Positions 43,538 to 51,958 of a stretch of 52,075 nt of DNA are shown here, one piece after another (the first letter of the stretch is position 1; every line of letters starts with the position of its first letter). The notes beneath the pieces are model-generated. The model did not search any database. It worked only from the letters and a program-made list of their open reading frames with translations, and was not told where the DNA came from. A program made the position numbers and the translations under genes. This DNA is from Armatimonadota bacterium. GTDB taxonomy: Bacteria > Armatimonadota > Fimbriimonadia > Fimbriimonadales > Fimbriimonadaceae. The DNA is taken from the NCBI GenBank assembly GCA_029781035.1, contig JAKOXK010000016.1:1-52075 (forward strand). Reading direction: 5' to 3'.

Positions 43538-43553
43538 CCGGCAAAGTTGCCGG
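43538..43553. repeat. Palindrome in the tilS/mgtE divergent region
   Basis: CCGGCAA (43538-43544), AG, TTGCCGG (43547-43553), 7 bp each side. It lies 33 bp before the mgtE ATG. An operator or a leader hairpin for mgtE; no M-box riboswitch was recognised. Confidence 0.35.
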
Positions 43554-43586
43554 GCCTCCGGTCGCCGAACAACACCGAGGTGAACG

Positions 43587-44975
43587 ATGGCGAGGAGGTC
43601 GAACAGCAGCAGAACGGCAAGCCTGGTCGAAAGACTCAGATCCCTGTGGAAGGTCAAAAACTCGGCCTTGGTCCAGCAGGAACTGGCCACTGAGTATCCG
43701 GAGGACCTCGCCGCGGCCCTTGAAAGACTCGATGTCGAAGAGGGCCTACAGATCCTCGACAAGCTGGACTCCCTCCAAGCGGCCAACGTCATCGTTGAAC
43801 TCCCCACCGAAACCGCCAGGGCCTACGTCAAGCACCTCCCGGACGCCGTACTCGCTGCATACCTGGACGTCCTTCCCATGGACGACGCGATCGACCTTCA
43901 AGAGGAGCTCGAGCCGGAGCGTTTTGCGGCCCTCCTCGAAGTGATTCCCGACGAAGACGCTCGCGAGATCCGCCGTCTCATGCAGTACCCGAAGGGCTCT
44001 GTCGGCAGGATCATGACGGAGCGGTTCTTCGAAGTCGGGCCGCTCACGACCGTCCAGCAACTGCTGGAGGACCTTCGGTCGGCCCCCATTGAGAAGTACG
44101 AAACGGTCAACGAGGTCTATGTCCTTGACGGTGGTGGGTTCCTGCAGGGTGTCTTCAGCCTCCGCAAGGCCCTCCGAGCAGACCCCTCGACGACGGCTTC
44201 GGAACTGATGAAGACCGACGTCGTTGTCGCGTCCGTCGAGGAACCAGACGAAGACGCCGCCCGCCGCATGGCCAAGTACGGGTTCTACGCCCTTCCCGTC
44301 CTGGACGAACGCGGCCGCATGATGGGCGTGTTCACCGGCGACGACGCCCAGACGATCATCCGCGAGGCAGAGACCAAAGACGTCCTCGCTCTCGGCGGTG
44401 TATCGGGCTCGGCCGAGTCCTATCTCTCGCTGGGTGTTTGGCAGCTGTACAAGCGGCGCTTCCCCTGGCTACTGGCCCTCTTTTTCGCCGAGACCCTCAC
44501 AGGCTCGGTGCTCCGCCACTACGGCCAAGGGGACGACTCGCTCCACATGAACCCGCTCGCCTATTACATCCCTTTGCTCATCGGCGCGGGAGGCAACAGC
44601 GGCTCCCAAGTCACAACAACGATCACGCGGGCACTTGCGCTCCAAGAGGTCTCGCCCAGAGACTGGTTCATGGTGATGCGCCGTGAGTTTGTCGTGGCCG
44701 TCATCATTGGAGCGTGCCTCGGTACGATCGGTTGGCTCAATGCCTACTTCCGGTGGCAGAGCGGTTCGGCAGTCAGTTTTGTGGTGGGGATGGCCTTGCC
44801 CGCGATCGTTCTATGGGCGACCACCGTGGGCTCCCTATTACCGATCGCGGCCAAGCGGATCGGCATCGACCCCGCCGTCATGAGCGCTCCCTTCATCACG
44901 ACGTTCGTGGACGCAACGGGACTCGTCATCTATTTTGAAATCGCGCTCCACACGATGAAAGCCCACCTCATGTGA
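43587..44975 (+). CDS. mgtE: Magnesium transporter MgtE
   Basis: 462 aa. The N domain (about 15-140) is helical with repeated 'LDVEEGLQILDKLDSLQAAN' elements; two CBS domains follow (about 150-265, 'GRIMTERFFEVGPLTTVQQL', 'ELMKTDVVVASVEEPDEDAA'). The membrane part (about 290-462) has five helices with the pore motif 'LIGAGGNSGSQVTTTITRAL'. It imports Mg2+ gated by the cytosolic domains. Shine-Dalgarno GAGGTG upstream of the ATG. Divergent from tilS. Confidence 0.96.
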   Translation: MARRSNSSRTASLVERLRSLWKVKNSALVQQELATEYPEDLAAALERLDVEEGLQILDKLDSLQAANVIVELPTETARAYVKHLPDAVLAAYLDVLPMDDAIDLQEELEPERFAALLEVIPDEDAREIRRLMQYPKGSVGRIMTERFFEVGPLTTVQQLLEDLRSAPIEKYETVNEVYVLDGGGFLQGVFSLRKALRADPSTTASELMKTDVVVASVEEPDEDAARRMAKYGFYALPVLDERGRMMGVFTGDDAQTIIREAETKDVLALGGVSGSAESYLSLGVWQLYKRRFPWLLALFFAETLTGSVLRHYGQGDDSLHMNPLAYYIPLLIGAGGNSGSQVTTTITRALALQEVSPRDWFMVMRREFVVAVIIGACLGTIGWLNAYFRWQSGSAVSFVVGMALPAIVLWATTVGSLLPIAAKRIGIDPAVMSAPFITTFVDATGLVIYFEIALHTMKAHLM

Positions 44976-45009
44976 GCCTTGGTCCGAGATTCTGCGTCAA
45001 AATGGTATA

Positions 45010-45030
45010 GGCCCGGGCACCAGACGGGCC
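45010..45030. terminator. Hairpin between mgtE and the S41 peptidase gene
   Basis: GGCCCG (45010-45015) pairs with CGGGCC (45025-45030). It sits 35 nt after the mgtE stop, without a T-run. A second hairpin CCCGG/CCGGG (45057-45070) lies just before the S41 start, with TGTAAT (45040-45045) between them as a possible -10. Confidence 0.35.
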
Positions 45031-45085
45031 GATATCCTTGTAATAGCAGCAAGTAGCCCGGCCCTCCGGGATTTGGAACCAGAAG

Positions 45086-46348
45086 ATGCTCAGACGCCTC
45101 CGCACTTGGACCATGGCCACTGCCGCCATGTTCGCTTTCGCCGTCGCTCATGGCCAGACGTCGCCTGTCCCCCAGGACATCACGACCGATCAAAAGCAGG
45201 CCGTACTCAAGGACATGGACCAGATCATCACGCACCAGGCCTACGTGCCAGGAGTCGACTTCTCCAAGTGGCCCAACCTGGTCAAGGAGCACGAGAAAGA
45301 GGTCGACGACGCCAAAACGGACGCCGACTTCACCAATGTGATGAACGAGGCCCTGCACGAGTTTGGGTTCAGCCACATCGTGCTGTTCTCACCTCAGGCC
45401 GCCGACGCCCGCAACACGCGAAAGATGGCTGGGCTCGGAGTCCGGGTCCAAATCGAGAAAGAAGGGCTCCGAATCGTGTTTGTCTTCCCCAACGCCCCGG
45501 CCGACCAGGCGGGAATCCGACCCGGCGACCTCATCGTGGCTGCCGACGGCAAGCCCGTCCACACGACTGCGGACCTCGCGGGAGACGAGAACACCCGAGT
45601 CAAAGTCACGGTGGACCGTGATGGAAAGAAGAACGTCTATGACATCACCCGCAAGATCTTCTCGACCGACATGCCCGAGACCATCAAGTGGGTCGAAAGC
45701 GATACAGCCCTGGTCACGATCCCGACGTTCGACCTCGGGTACCGCAAGTCTCGCGTTTCGGAGATCATGAATGAGGCTATGAAAGCCAAGAACCTGATCC
45801 TCGACCTCCGGAGCAACGGCGGAGGCCAGGTCTCGAACCTGCTTCACCTTGCGAGCTACTTCATCGACACAAAAACTGCGTTTGGCACCTTTGTCAACAG
45901 GACGATGGCGGACAAGTACGCGGAAGAGACCGGCAAACCTGGTACAGACCCTCTTGCTGTGGCCAACTGGGTTCCGGACAAGGATCGACTCCGGACTTTG
46001 GATCCGCGCTCAGAGCTCTACACCGGTAAGATCGTCGTCCTGATCAATGGCGGCACCGGCAGCGCCAGCGAGATGATGGCGGCTGCGCTACATGAGTACC
46101 GAGACGCCCGGCTCATCGGGAGCAAGTCGGCTGGAGCCGTATTGGCCTCGTTCATGCGCCCGATCGCGGAGAAGTTCCTGCTCCAGTACCCCGTCATGGA
46201 CTACGTGACCGGTAAGGGCGTGCGCCTGGAGGGTCACGGCCTCGTGCCGGACGAGGAAGCCCCGATCGCCAAGTTCGGGGAGGACGACAAAGCGATCACC
46301 CTGGCCGTGAAGTGGTTCACAACGGGTCAGTTCGCTCACTTGTTCTGA
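45086..46348 (+). CDS. S41 family PDZ-containing serine peptidase
   Basis: 420 aa, exported (signal 'WTMATAAMFAFAVAHGQ'). A PDZ domain (about 112-190) has 'GLGVRVQIEKEGLRIVFVFP' and 'IRPGDLIVAADGKPVHT'. The peptidase core has 'ALVTIPTFDLGYRKSRVSEI', 'LILDLRSNGGGQVSNLLH' and the nucleophile region 'LINGGTGSASEMMAAALHEY'. The Lys expected 25 residues after that Ser in CtpA is Ala, but a His in 'EFGFSHIVLF' fits the tricorn-like/S41B arrangement. Probably a periplasmic processing protease. Overlaps the convergent gene by 13 nt. Confidence 0.85.
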   Translation: MLRRLRTWTMATAAMFAFAVAHGQTSPVPQDITTDQKQAVLKDMDQIITHQAYVPGVDFSKWPNLVKEHEKEVDDAKTDADFTNVMNEALHEFGFSHIVLFSPQAADARNTRKMAGLGVRVQIEKEGLRIVFVFPNAPADQAGIRPGDLIVAADGKPVHTTADLAGDENTRVKVTVDRDGKKNVYDITRKIFSTDMPETIKWVESDTALVTIPTFDLGYRKSRVSEIMNEAMKAKNLILDLRSNGGGQVSNLLHLASYFIDTKTAFGTFVNRTMADKYAEETGKPGTDPLAVANWVPDKDRLRTLDPRSELYTGKIVVLINGGTGSASEMMAAALHEYRDARLIGSKSAGAVLASFMRPIAEKFLLQYPVMDYVTGKGVRLEGHGLVPDEEAPIAKFGEDDKAITLAVKWFTTGQFAHLF

Positions 46349-47583
46349 GCGTATTCCGATACCGACTTCGCCAACGTTCCCGGTGGTTGCGCCACTTGGA
46401 ACACGTCAGATGTGACAGTCAGCGGCGTGTAAACACGCGCCGCTGACTGTTCGCTTGTCGGTCCCTTGAAGAGGGAGGTCAAGCTTAAAACAAAGCCGTC
46501 GCGGTTGCGAACGATCAGCGAGACCCCGTTTGTCGCCGAATCTCCCTGGAGGATCGAACAGGGCTCACCCTGAACCTTAGTCCGACCTGTCAGGCTCACG
46601 TTCGCGTGCTGTCCCAAATAGAAGCGCATCGGGTTGATGCCTCGCAACATCAGCCGGAGGAGAGGTTCGACCCGGGTGCCGGTCCTCGCGACAGAGTCCA
46701 CGATTTGGCCTAGGCTGGTCTTGCCGGTGACGTAACAGGAACCCTTCTTGTCCCAGAGTGAAAGGTCATTGCCTGCCAGGACCCATGTCGCATGAGCATC
46801 GTCCTGTTTGGCCCTGTCGCCGGCTACCCAAACCTTCATCGACTCGCCTTCCCCGCTGACTTGGTAGCCAAGGGCTTTCGGGTGGTCATAGCGCGAAAAG
46901 ACCCGCTCGCAGATGGTCCTGGCCTCGTTAGAGGCGTAGGTCGGCGCGGTCACCAATGGCGAGATCTCCTTGGTCTCAAAGGAACCTTGAGGAGGAACGA
47001 AGCCAATAGCGCTCGGCGGGGTGCCATAGGAGAGCGTCCAGTCCGTGCCATAGCGGTCCGTGCGGTACGAGACCCTTCGGAGCAACCGGGTCTTGGGGTC
47101 CATCACGATGGCCATCTTTCCAACGGGCGACGGTGCCACAGCGGCGATCTGCCCGCCGGAGAAGTCCCAAGTCCACTGGTCGGCCGTAGCCAGTGCCTTG
47201 AGCCAAGGGCCCAGCCCGTCGGGCTTGTACAGGGCCGTTACAAGCTCATCCACGATGCCTACCGACCGACGCAAGGCCTCGACAATGTCTGGGTTGGGGC
47301 GATCCTGGTAGGCGTATTGCCTGGACTGAGGGTCGTACTGGTACGTACCGTTCTGGGTCGCGACGACCCTCAAGGTCCGGGCGCCTGAAACTGTCAGATC
47401 GGCGCCCGTCGCGCGATCGTAACTCAGGACGTACATAACCCGTTCTCGGTTCAACACCCCCTGGCTGTCAACGTTCAGGGTGATGGTCGCCTTCGAAAGG
47501 GCTCCTTGTGCGGCGGAACAACTGTCGATGACGAACCGAGAGGGCGAAAGGTTGACCAGGGCGATGGCGGCACAAACAAGCAT
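46336..47583 (-). CDS. Secreted two-domain LolA/RseB-like protein
   Basis: 415 aa, exported ('MLVCAAIALVNLSPSRFVID'). It looks like an internal duplication: each half is a beta-sheet domain that ends in a similar strand, 'IGFVPPQGSFETKE' (about 200) and 'FQVAQPPGTLAKSV' (about 395). This LolA/DUF2092-like fold binds lipid or hydrophobic chains in known members. It starts 2 nt after the ABC permease stop and thus closes that operon, an unusual neighbour. Function unknown. Confidence 0.6.
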   Translation of the reverse strand: MLVCAAIALVNLSPSRFVIDSCSAAQGALSKATITLNVDSQGVLNRERVMYVLSYDRATGADLTVSGARTLRVVATQNGTYQYDPQSRQYAYQDRPNPDIVEALRRSVGIVDELVTALYKPDGLGPWLKALATADQWTWDFSGGQIAAVAPSPVGKMAIVMDPKTRLLRRVSYRTDRYGTDWTLSYGTPPSAIGFVPPQGSFETKEISPLVTAPTYASNEARTICERVFSRYDHPKALGYQVSGEGESMKVWVAGDRAKQDDAHATWVLAGNDLSLWDKKGSCYVTGKTSLGQIVDSVARTGTRVEPLLRLMLRGINPMRFYLGQHANVSLTGRTKVQGEPCSILQGDSATNGVSLIVRNRDGFVLSLTSLFKGPTSEQSAARVYTPLTVTSDVFQVAQPPGTLAKSVSEYAQNK

Positions 47584-47585
47584 GT

Positions 47586-48437
47586 TCAGGGCTTTCCCAG
47601 TCCGGCCGGAGCTCGGTTCTTACCCAAGAGCCCAGCCATGGCGACCAACGTCACCAAGTATGGCAAGGATGTCCAGAACTCAGTCGGAACAGCCGCGCCC
47701 GCCAATTGGGTTCCTTGGAGGTGCAACTGGAGAGCCTCGATGAGGCCAAACCCCAAACAGGCCGCCAAGGTCGGCAGTGGTCTCCAGCCTCCTATAATCA
47801 GTGCAGCGAGAGCGATGAACCCGCGGCCAGCCGTCATGTTGTCACGAAAGCTCCCTGAGTTACTGCAGATGAGGGCACCAGACAAGCCGCACAGCAGTCC
47901 GGTGGCCACGAGTGCCAGGTACCGGACCTTGACGGGATCAAGGCCCATTTGACGGCTCTTGTCGGGATCGTTGCCCACCGCAAGGAGGTGTACGCCACCT
48001 CGAGTCCATCTTAGGTAGAACGCGAGCGTGGCTACAGCCAAGGCAGCCACACACCAGTAAGTCTGTGTTGGCAGGAACGGCGCCCTGAGCAAGGAAGTCT
48101 CGTCCAGCATGGCCTTTCCCAGGAAGCTCGTCCCTCCGGCTGCGATCGCGTTGATCGCCATTCCGCTGATGATCTGGTCGATGGCGAAGGCCTGGGTCAG
48201 GACGGCATGGAGCAACATCAGCAGAATCGCCGCAGCGAGGGCCGCAGCAAGTCCCAGCCAAGGGTTCTGGGTCTGCATGCCCACGACAAACGTCGCACAG
48301 GCGGCACCCAGCATCGCTCCCTCGAGCCCGATGTTCATGACGCCAGACCGCTCGCTCGTGAGGCCACCTAAAGCGGCCAGGACCAGTGGCGCACCGAGGG
48401 TGATCGTGCTTGCTGCCAAAAGGGTCGGGTCAATCAT
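47586..48437 (-). CDS. ABC importer permease (BmpA-type nucleoside/sugar family), second permease
   Basis: 283 aa, about eight to ten membrane helices. 'LVLAALGGLTSERSGVMNIG' and 'LEGAMLGAACATFV' are the conserved N-terminal motif of this permease family (COG1079, YufQ/NupQ); 'GVHLLAVGNDPDKSRQMGLD' is the cytosolic coupling loop. ATG at 48437 overlaps the first permease gene by 8 nt. Confidence 0.88.
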   Translation of the reverse strand: MIDPTLLAASTITLGAPLVLAALGGLTSERSGVMNIGLEGAMLGAACATFVVGMQTQNPWLGLAAALAAAILLMLLHAVLTQAFAIDQIISGMAINAIAAGGTSFLGKAMLDETSLLRAPFLPTQTYWCVAALAVATLAFYLRWTRGGVHLLAVGNDPDKSRQMGLDPVKVRYLALVATGLLCGLSGALICSNSGSFRDNMTAGRGFIALAALIIGGWRPLPTLAACLGFGLIEALQLHLQGTQLAGAAVPTEFWTSLPYLVTLVAMAGLLGKNRAPAGLGKP

Positions 48438-49446
48438 CGCCAAGGCGCGACCTCCTGTAACGTACCGAGGCAAAAACGATGATGAGCAGGCCCAGCAAGA
48501 TCCCGTTCAAACCTTTCGGCACGCCTGTCAGCTGTATGGCCGAGGATCCGGAGCTGAGCACGGCGAACAGGAATGAAGCAGGTAGGAGACCCCAAGGAGA
48601 GCCCCCGGACAAAAGAGCCACCCCGAGAGCATCGAAGCCGTACCCTGGAGAGAAGTTCGCGTAGAAGCGATGCTCATACGCCAGAACAAAGAAAGCTCCG
48701 GCCAACCCAGCAAGCCCTCCTGAAGCCATCAGAGCCCAGACCGTCACCCCCTTGACCTTCACTCCGGCGGTCTCTGAGGCCGTCCGGTTTGCGCCCACCG
48801 CACAAAGCTCAAAGCCCACCACTGTCCGCTTGAGCCATAACGCCATGGCGACCACCCCGACGATCCCCACAGGCAAGGTCCAGCTCAAACTGAAGGGTGG
48901 CTGGGCAACGGCGGCTGGGATCCAGGAGTCGGAGCTCAGTACGGCGGTCGTCCCGCTCTGCTGTGTAGGATCGCGCATCGGCCCGGTCACAAGCCAGACC
49001 GTCAGAAATCCGGCAATGTTGTTCAGCATGATTGTCGAGATGACTTCGTGACCCCCTCGGTACGCCCGAATCCAGCCTGCAGGGAGGGCCCAGAGGCCGC
49101 CAGCGACGATGGCCGCGAGGCAAGCCAACAAGACACCTCCGAGCCCGGGCACTTTGATGGCTGTCGCGGCGGCGGCGGCGGCGCCGATGACCAGCTGACC
49201 GTCCGCTCCTATGTTGAACAGCCCTGCCTTGAGTGCAAGGAAGACCGCAAGGCCCGCGATAAGGAGCGGCGTCATTTCGCGAAATGTCTGTTTCCATGCC
49301 GCCGGACTTCCCATGCTGCCCTGTACTAGCTGACCTAGCGCCTCGAGTGGAGGAACCTTTGTCGCGGCGAGCGCGAGCCAGACCAGCGCGAATGAACAGA
49401 GGACCAGGACGATGTGCCTTGCCCCTAGGCCTTTGATGTCGCCCAC
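48430..49446 (-). CDS. ABC importer permease (BmpA-type nucleoside/sugar family), first permease
   Basis: 338 aa. 'SPAAWKQTFREMTPLLIAGL' and 'ALKAGLFNIGADGQLVIGAA' match COG4603 (YufP/NupP). 'VGANRTASETAGVKVKGVTV' is the coupling loop and 'YEHRFYANFSPGYGFDALGV' the C-terminal motif. With the second permease and the double ATPase it forms a complete membrane part of an importer for purine nucleosides or related solutes. Confidence 0.88.
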   Translation of the reverse strand: MGDIKGLGARHIVLVLCSFALVWLALAATKVPPLEALGQLVQGSMGSPAAWKQTFREMTPLLIAGLAVFLALKAGLFNIGADGQLVIGAAAAAATAIKVPGLGGVLLACLAAIVAGGLWALPAGWIRAYRGGHEVISTIMLNNIAGFLTVWLVTGPMRDPTQQSGTTAVLSSDSWIPAAVAQPPFSLSWTLPVGIVGVVAMALWLKRTVVGFELCAVGANRTASETAGVKVKGVTVWALMASGGLAGLAGAFFVLAYEHRFYANFSPGYGFDALGVALLSGGSPWGLLPASFLFAVLSSGSSAIQLTGVPKGLNGILLGLLIIVFASVRYRRSRLGDD

Positions 49447-49462
49447 CTCCGTCGTGGGAACC

Positions 49463-50953
49463 TCATCCCGTTCCCACCATCATCCTTCCGATTGCCTGTC
49501 GATCCCGTTCAAGGCCCGCGGGAGGCTCCTGCACACGCCCGTGGAAGATGGTCAGTACCCGGTCGCAGTGCTCCAGGAGCTCGTCGAGGTCGAAGCTAAC
49601 GACCAAGGCACACGCCCCCTGCTGACACGCTTGACGGATGGCACCGTAGACTTGAGCCGTACCGTCGATGTCGAGCCCCCGCGTCGGCTGGAACGCCAAC
49701 AGCAGTTTCGGTGCGACTTCGAGCGCTCGGGCCGCCACGTACCTCTGTTGGTTACCGCCAGAGAGACTGCTCATCTTCTGGCGTAGGCCCCCATGCTTCG
49801 TTTTGAACCTGTCAGCGATTCTGCTGGCCGCGTCACGCCGACCGGCCGAGTCCACCCACAGACCTCGAGCGAACGGCGGTAGGCGCTGCAGCCCCAGTGC
49901 CGCGTTCTCTTCAAGCGACCATTCGTCGATGACCCCTTCAAGGTGCCGATCCTCTGGGATTAGGCGAAGGCCCCGTTCTATCCGTTCCCTCGGACCGGTT
50001 TCTGTCCAGTCCTCGCCTGAGAACATGATCGACCCGCGGGAGAGTCGTTGCCGACCGAGAAGCGCTTGAAACAGCTCTCTCTGTCCGTTTCCGTCCACCC
50101 CGGCCAGTCCGACAATCTCGCCTGCCCGAAGCACGAACGTGGCATCTTCGACCGCATCGTCACCTCGATAGCCCTTGAGAGTCACTCCGTTGACTCCGGC
50201 CAACACGTCGCCCACAGTACTTTGTTCGACCGCCCTTTCGTCGATGTCATGACCGACGATCATCTCGGCCAGTTCCCGCGATCCCGTTTCAGCGACCAAA
50301 CTGTTGGCGACGTTTCGGCCACCACGCAGGACATGGACTGTCTGACAGTGGTCCATGACTTCGGGAAGTCGGTGGGTGACGACAATGACCGTCGCCCCGC
50401 CTGCGGCCAGTGATGCAAGGCTGGAATAGAGGGCCTCCGAGTCTGCCGGGGACAGCATGGCCGTGGGCTCGTCCAGAATCATCACCTTGGCGTCTCGCCA
50501 GAGCAGCTTGAGGATCTCCAGCTTTTGCTTTCCCGCCGGGCTGAGTCCCTCGGCAGAATCCCCCCAGTTGAAGGAGTAGCCCATCCTGCCGGCCAGCTCT
50601 GTCGCCCTCGACTTGGCCTTCGACTCGGATAGCAACCAACCCGGCTCTGCCCCTAGCATCAAGTTCTGCAAGCAGGTCAGTTCGGGAATCACGCTGTAGT
50701 GCTGAGAAACCATCCCAATCCCGGCATTGATGGCGTCAGCCGAGTTCCGAAAGTGGACCGGTTTGCCGTCAAGTTCGATCGTCCCGGCATTCGGTTGGAG
50801 AGCACCGAAGAGGACGCGCATCAAGGTCGTTTTCCCTGCCCCGTTCTCGCCAACAAGGGCATGAATGGCCCCTCGGCCTGCCCTGAAGCCGACGTCGTCG
50901 AGCGCTGTCACAGCACCGAAGCGTTGAGTGACGCCAGAGAGACTTACTTCCAT
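49463..50953 (-). CDS. ABC importer ATPase with two nucleotide-binding domains
   Basis: About 496 aa, RbsA/YufO-like. NBD1: Walker A 'GENGAGKTTLMRVLFGAL', 'LSPAGKQKLEILKLLWRDAK' signature and Walker B 'VMILDEPTAMLSP'. NBD2: degenerate Walker A 'GVDGNGQRELFQAL', signature 'SGGNQQRYVAARAL' and a Walker B variant 'LLAFQPTRGLDIDG'. The asymmetric NBD2 is normal for this family. ATG at 50953 overlaps the dehydrogenase stop by 10 nt. Confidence 0.92.
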   Translation of the reverse strand: MEVSLSGVTQRFGAVTALDDVGFRAGRGAIHALVGENGAGKTTLMRVLFGALQPNAGTIELDGKPVHFRNSADAINAGIGMVSQHYSVIPELTCLQNLMLGAEPGWLLSESKAKSRATELAGRMGYSFNWGDSAEGLSPAGKQKLEILKLLWRDAKVMILDEPTAMLSPADSEALYSSLASLAAGGATVIVVTHRLPEVMDHCQTVHVLRGGRNVANSLVAETGSRELAEMIVGHDIDERAVEQSTVGDVLAGVNGVTLKGYRGDDAVEDATFVLRAGEIVGLAGVDGNGQRELFQALLGRQRLSRGSIMFSGEDWTETGPRERIERGLRLIPEDRHLEGVIDEWSLEENAALGLQRLPPFARGLWVDSAGRRDAASRIADRFKTKHGGLRQKMSSLSGGNQQRYVAARALEVAPKLLLAFQPTRGLDIDGTAQVYGAIRQACQQGACALVVSFDLDELLEHCDRVLTIFHGRVQEPPAGLERDRQAIGRMMVGTG

Positions 50954-51819
50954 GAGTCCGGATCGGAGCGAACCAGTACATCGAACAGCGCCGCCGTCGT
51001 CCACTCACCGTGACCTTGCCCGTCCAGTTCGGCCAGCAACCGATCCACAAGTCGTGTTCCCGGAACAGCCGCCCCCAGTTCTTCGGCCGCATGGATGGTG
51101 TAGCCGAAGTCCTTGCGTTGATTCTTCACACTGAAACCAGGCGACCAGTCCCGTGCCAGGATCTTGGGCCCGTAGTTGTCAAACGCCCACGAGCCAGCAG
51201 CTCCGGATGCGAGCACATCACGCGTCTGTGCCAAATCGAGGCCAGCTTTTTCGGCAAAGGCCAGGGACTCGCACAGGGCCAACAGCGAACCACCGACTGC
51301 AATCTGGTTCGCCAGCTTCATCGTCTGCCCTGCGCCTGGGCCTCCTACGTACTCGGCCCTCTTGGCATAGGCGGACATCAAGGGCAGAGCCCGTTCGAAC
51401 GCCTCCCGCTTCCCACCACAAAAGATCGTGAGCTGACCCTTTTGAGCACCCATGGAGCCTCCTGTGACCGGTGCGTCGACGAACGCCAGTCCGACCGACT
51501 CAAGATCTGAGTGGAGCCGTTTGGCAGCATCCGGGGCAATCGTCGAGTGGTCGACAAAGAGCGTTCCGGGCGTGGCGTGAGGAACCAAGGCCCCCAGGCA
51601 CTCTTCGACATCTTCACTACGGGTCACGCAGAGGAACACAGCGTCTGTATCCTTCACAAGATCTGGAATCCCGTCAACGGCGATCGCCCCCTGCGAAACC
51701 AAGGACATCGCTTTTGAGGGAGTGCGGGCGAACACCTTGACGGAGTTGCCGCACTTCAGAAGGTGCCCAGCCATGGGGCCGCCCATGACTCCCAGACCGA
51801 CGAATCCTATCCTGGCCAC
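50944..51819 (-). CDS. NAD(P)-dependent beta-hydroxyacid dehydrogenase
   Basis: 291 aa, 3-hydroxyisobutyrate dehydrogenase/tartronate semialdehyde reductase family. Rossmann motif 'IGFVGLGVMGGPMAGHLLK', substrate loop 'FVDAPVTGGSMGAQKGQLTI', catalytic Lys in 'GAGQTMKLANQIAVGG', and 'KDFGYTIHAAEELG' near the C-terminus. The exact substrate is not readable. First gene of the operon with the ABC importer, so it may act on the imported compound's breakdown product. The GTG start at 51819 has TACAAT 7 nt upstream. Confidence 0.9.
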   Translation of the reverse strand: MARIGFVGLGVMGGPMAGHLLKCGNSVKVFARTPSKAMSLVSQGAIAVDGIPDLVKDTDAVFLCVTRSEDVEECLGALVPHATPGTLFVDHSTIAPDAAKRLHSDLESVGLAFVDAPVTGGSMGAQKGQLTIFCGGKREAFERALPLMSAYAKRAEYVGGPGAGQTMKLANQIAVGGSLLALCESLAFAEKAGLDLAQTRDVLASGAAGSWAFDNYGPKILARDWSPGFSVKNQRKDFGYTIHAAEELGAAVPGTRLVDRLLAELDGQGHGEWTTAALFDVLVRSDPDSWK

Positions 51820-51826
51820 AGGCCCG

Positions 51827-51832
51827 ATTGTA
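51827..51832 (-). promoter_or_regulatory. -10 box (TACAAT) of the dehydrogenase-ABC operon
   Basis: TACAATCG on the minus strand with 7 nt to the GTG at 51819. Confidence 0.45.
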
Positions 51833-51929
51833 GCGCGTGACCAAGGTTCCTCTCTCGGTGGTCTCCAGGCGTCCAGTCATCCGGATCGGGCACTGGTAAG
51901 ACCTCCCGGAAGCGCCGGTTCAAAGAGAC

Positions 51930-51958
51930 CTGAGACAAGTGATCACTCCAGGACTCAG
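51930..51958. repeat. Nested palindrome upstream of the dehydrogenase-ABC operon
   Basis: CTGAG (51930-51934) and CTCAG (51954-51958) enclose the perfect palindrome GTGATCAC (51939-51946). It lies about 100 bp upstream of the operon's -10 box, so it is a candidate operator. The rest of the 256-bp end region holds an 8-G run near 52010 and no gene I can support. Confidence 0.35.

Noticed and set aside
45086-46348. Loss of the catalytic Lys in the S41 peptidase
   Set aside because: The CtpA-type Lys is Ala, but a His in the N-terminal part fits the tricorn-like branch, so inactivity is not supported.
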